Shown here piece after piece: positions 61,601-64,000 of a stretch of 64,000 bases of DNA (the first letter of the stretch is position 1; each line of letters opens with the position of its first letter). Made by a program: the position numbers and the translations under genes. The DNA comes from Niebla homalea (Eukaryota > Ascomycota > Lecanoromycetes > Lecanorales > Ramalinaceae): assembly GCA_019925105.1 (NCBI GenBank), contig JAHGAU010000001.1, positions 744,001-808,000 on the forward strand. Direction: 5' to 3'. Under the pieces are notes generated by a model. The model saw only the letters and a list, made by a program, of their open reading frames with translations. It was not told the origin of the DNA and ran no database searches.

Positions 61601-62581
61601 TGCGAGCTCTTTCCTTGAACACCTCGCAATCCTGCTGCTTTTTGCAGAGCTCCGTGTCTATGGTATCAAGATTCTGCTCCACAACAAGATAGTCGCCGTC
61701 CAGGTGCTCTAATTGTGTGCCCTTCATGAAAAATTTGTACTTCTCCTGCGAGCTGGAGCTGTTTAGGAATTGTCGGGCCATGTCTTGAGTGAGGACGGTC
61801 ATGGGGTTGTCAATCTGAAGGGCGAAGTAATCGCAGATGTCGTCAAGATCCGCTCTGCGGTTGGAGATGAGTCGCTCAGACGAAGACTTGAGCTTGAAGG
61901 TGCTGCTGCCGGAACGTGAAAAATGGCGCTCCACGATTATGCGATCGCCGTAGATATCCTGCTGATAGGCACTTTCACCCTCGTTCTTTATCTCCACTAC
62001 CAGCGTGGCAGACCTGAGGCTGTCAGCAAGTCACCAGCAGAAAATCGCATGCAGGGCTGTCCCACTCTTCGCCCTCTTTGATGAAGCTCTTCAGGCTCTG
62101 GCCACGACTGGTAGAGCTCGCTTTACCGCCAAGGCAGAGGGTAATGGCGGTCAGGACGGCGCTTTTCCCACTGCCATTGTGACCCGTGATGAAATTTATG
62201 TGAGGGCTAAGCTCAATCCTCAAATGTGCATGACACATGAAGTTCTTGCAGGTCACAGATACGATGACACCGTTATCGGCTGGGTCATTCTGCTCGGGAA
62301 CTTTGGACCTTTGCTGGCTTGCGAACTGGGTGGCCTGCTCCAAGAAGTCTCCTTCGTCTGATGACGAGTCGTCCGACAATTGTGACGAAGTTCCATTGTC
62401 GCTGTGGTCGTAAGAAGTCCGAGGCTTCTTCCTCTATTGGCGAATTAGATATACAGGGGCAGGATGAATGGGGCATATGGCTTACCCCAACTTGCAGTAA
62501 CTCGGATTGCCCGCTTTCTATGTCGACGATTTCTGTATGGTCGTCATCCAATACGGCCCTCTGTCTCTTCATCGGCGCCAT
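58646..62581 (-). CDS. SMC6: Structural maintenance of chromosomes protein 6 (Smc6)
   Basis: ATPase of the Smc5/6 complex for DNA repair and recombination. Twelve exons give 1111 residues: 62581-62486, 62433-62066, 62013-61266, 61208-60649, 60602-60509, 60456-60197, 60153-59497, 59441-59342, 59283-59125, 59061-58919, 58870-58822 and 58747-58646. Walker A is GHNGSGKS (about 116-123). Long coiled coils flank a hinge (about 505-600) with GPLGKHVRLTNPAWSSILEK and IIGQSIDQTILIG. The C-terminal head has VHRRERWRQFQRLISCRARI, the signature HGLSGGEKSFST, Walker B IRCLDEFDVFMD and the end GKQFIFISPQSTDKKLPDRD. The exon 4 donor is GC (TG|GCAAGC). Using it gives QTSC|SSPILI, which fits the family better than the nearby weak GTCCTG. 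Confidence 0.94.
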
Positions 62582-63198
62582 GGGATGGTTCGACAGCGCT
62601 TTGTGTGGGGCACAAAGTTGGTGTTGGTGGCTGAATTGTAACCAAACGCGCCCGAGGACCCCAAGTCCAAAACGCGCTACAAGATTCTGGATTCTCTGAG
62701 GTGAAGGTTCGGTAGTGATAATTACCGTTATTTACCAATGTAATTCCGCTGTACTAAGGTAATGTATATTGCAGAAACTAATACGTCGCTCTATCGGCGT
62801 CTTGTGACATTTATATAAAGCTAGGACGTTTAAACGGGCTGGTAGAGTCACGGCGTCTACCAATTGAGGTCAAAGCTTTCACAAAAGAAAACGACCGCGG
62901 TGTCAGTAGTAAATAAAGTAACGATCACGCAAACTCCAAATTCGTAGTCGGTAAAGCCGGTTGTTGATTAACTTTCGGATCCGTAAGAGCAGTCATTCCT
63001 ACTTATACTGTTAATATTAAGCAAAGGTCGTGAGTAGTGTAAGGAAAAAGTCACGTGACTGTGATTACTGGACGAATACTCTTACAAGGTAGATACCTGC
63101 AAGACAAATACATATCACCTATTACATATTACCTGTAATATGAATATACAACACTGGGTGAATGCGATTGCTCGCGACGATGGCTACCCTTTTGAGAA
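62582..63198. other. Intergenic, Smc6 promoter side
   Basis: About 620 bases, AT-rich at 62710-63120. It serves the Smc6 promoter and the 3' flank of the PLP enzyme. A TATATAA-like string near 62814 on the plus strand has no downstream plus-strand gene. No gene is seen. Confidence 0.45.
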
Positions 63199-64000
63199 TC
63201 ATGCATCTCCTAGAGCAATCTTCTCTGCTTCTAGCAATGCACGCTGCACAGCAGATATCAAAGTCTTCTTGTCTTCCAGCCCAACGCTTATCCTTACAAG
63301 GTCTTCCTCCACCCCGAATTGCGCTGCCTAGCATGACCTTGTCAGTTGAAGCATGCGAGATTTCCATGTGGATTCATTGACTTACCCATTCCAACTCTCC
63401 GTAATGTGCCAACAGAGCGTATGGTGAGCTATGCGAGCTTAGCAGGAAATTCAGGACCCTGGCCCGCAACCCTCAGGTCACGCACCTTAAGGTGAAATTG
63501 GTTCCCAAGCTGGGACCTTTCGCAGTGTCCAGTGTGTCAAAGAATGCGATTGCTGCTACCTTTTTCGCAAAAGTAACGGATAGCAGGCCTCCATATCCAC
63601 CGTGCATATTACGACAATGCTCATAATATGCCTTCGTTGGGCTGTGCTTTGGGTAATAAACCTCTTTGACTGCATGAAAATTCAGCAAGTGAACATCAAC
63701 GCCCAAGCCTACAATACCTATTAGTGATGCCATCAATTCGCTACAGATAGTCTCGGCGTTCTCGTTGATCTTCTTGATGCGGGAAAGGAAATCCCGACTA
63801 TTCCTCTCCATGACGATTGCGTCTTCAGGCCAATACACGTCTTCGTAACGCGTTTGATTGACCTCCTTTAGTCTTGCATAGTACAGTCTCTGCGGGTTGA
63901 GAACTAGGCTGTGTAACGGTCAATCTGCGGTTACTATGATGACCAGGCCCCAACTTACCTTCCGCCCATAACATTGCATTCTCCCGTAAACACTTTGGTA
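63199..64000 (-). CDS. Cystathionine gamma-synthase-like PLP enzyme, 3' part only
   Basis: The C-terminal 212 or so residues of a Cys/Met-metabolism PLP enzyme. The gene is cut by the right edge. Exons seen are 64000-63959 (partial), 63908-63486, 63428-63386 and 63327-63199. The edge exon reads TKVFTGECNVMGGS; its Lys codon (63996-63994) is likely the PLP-binding lysine. Then come LVLNPQRLYYARLK, EDAIVMERNSRDFLSRIKKI and GGYGGLLSVTF. FFDTLDTAKGPSLGTNFTLS and SPYALLAHYGELEWAAQFGV follow, with the end LVRISVGLEDKKTL, all family-like. The fold is clear. The choice of cystathionine gamma-synthase over related lyases rests on the TNFTLSSPY region and is inferred. It would make cystathionine from cysteine and an activated homoserine ester. 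Confidence 0.85.

Noticed and set aside
63903..63908. CCTAG acceptor of the PLP enzyme exon
   Set aside because: Gives a wrong frame at the junction. CACAG five bases upstream restores GGS|LVLNPQ.

Overview
The window is nuclear DNA of a filamentous ascomycete (Pezizomycotina-type fungus). The genes are dense and on both strands. Almost every one is interrupted by introns of about 45-90 bases with GT..AG ends and fungal CTRAY-like branch sites. The gene set (Cwh43, Dam1, Atg26, Swi1, Nab3-like, Whi5-like, Aim24, Img2) is fungal. I cannot name the species. Gene models were built by hand: reading frame, splice sites and family conservation were made to agree, and exon lengths were checked to keep frame.

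Layout. 0.9-7.8 kb: WSC-domain membrane sensor (-), Cwh43 GPI-lipid remodelling protein (-) and Bud20 ribosome-export zinc finger (-). 8.4-14.6 kb: mitochondrial aconitase (+), DASH subunit Dam1 (-) and a Sec14-like CRAL-TRIO protein (+). 14.8-20.7 kb: HIT hydrolase (-), a Whi5/Nrm1-like G1/S repressor (-) and a YIL108W-type metallopeptidase-like protein with a jacalin tail (+) that has lost its zinc ligands. 21.5-27.1 kb: Nab3-like RNA-binding protein (-), mitochondrial GGQ peptidyl-tRNA hydrolase (+) and U3 snoRNP Utp6 (-). 27.6-36.1 kb: sterol glucosyltransferase Atg26 (-), vacuolar aspartic protease Pep4 (-) and 26S proteasome ATPase Rpt3 (-). 37.8-41.8 kb: SWI/SNF subunit Swi1 (+) and mitoribosomal Img2/mL49 (-). 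41.8-45.2 kb is a gene-poor stretch. 45.2-51.1 kb: eIF3e (+), mitochondrial ABC exporter Atm1 (-) and Aim24 (+). 51.1-53.7 kb holds only a doubtful small cysteine-rich secreted protein. 53.7-58.0 kb: Kid-type kinesin with C-terminal helix-hairpin-helices (+) and an MFS monocarboxylate-type transporter (+). 58.6-62.6 kb: Smc6 (-). 63.2 kb to the right edge: the 3' part of a cystathionine gamma-synthase-like PLP enzyme (-), cut by the window.

The genes do not form a biosynthetic cluster or a defence island. They are mostly conserved housekeeping functions: mitochondrial (aconitase, Img2, GGQ hydrolase, Atm1, Aim24), chromosome and spindle (Dam1, kinesin, Smc6), RNA and ribosome (Bud20, Utp6, Nab3-like, eIF3e), proteolysis (Rpt3, Pep4), and cell surface or lipid (WSC, Cwh43, Atg26, Sec14-like). 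I saw no tRNA, rRNA, CRISPR or intact transposon. The points most worth a second look are the zinc-ligand-less metallopeptidase homologue, the cysteine-rich secreted candidate with a broken signal peptide, two GC-AG introns, a 4-base first coding exon and an 18-base microexon, two stop-free introns of 3n length, and the 3.5-kb gene desert.
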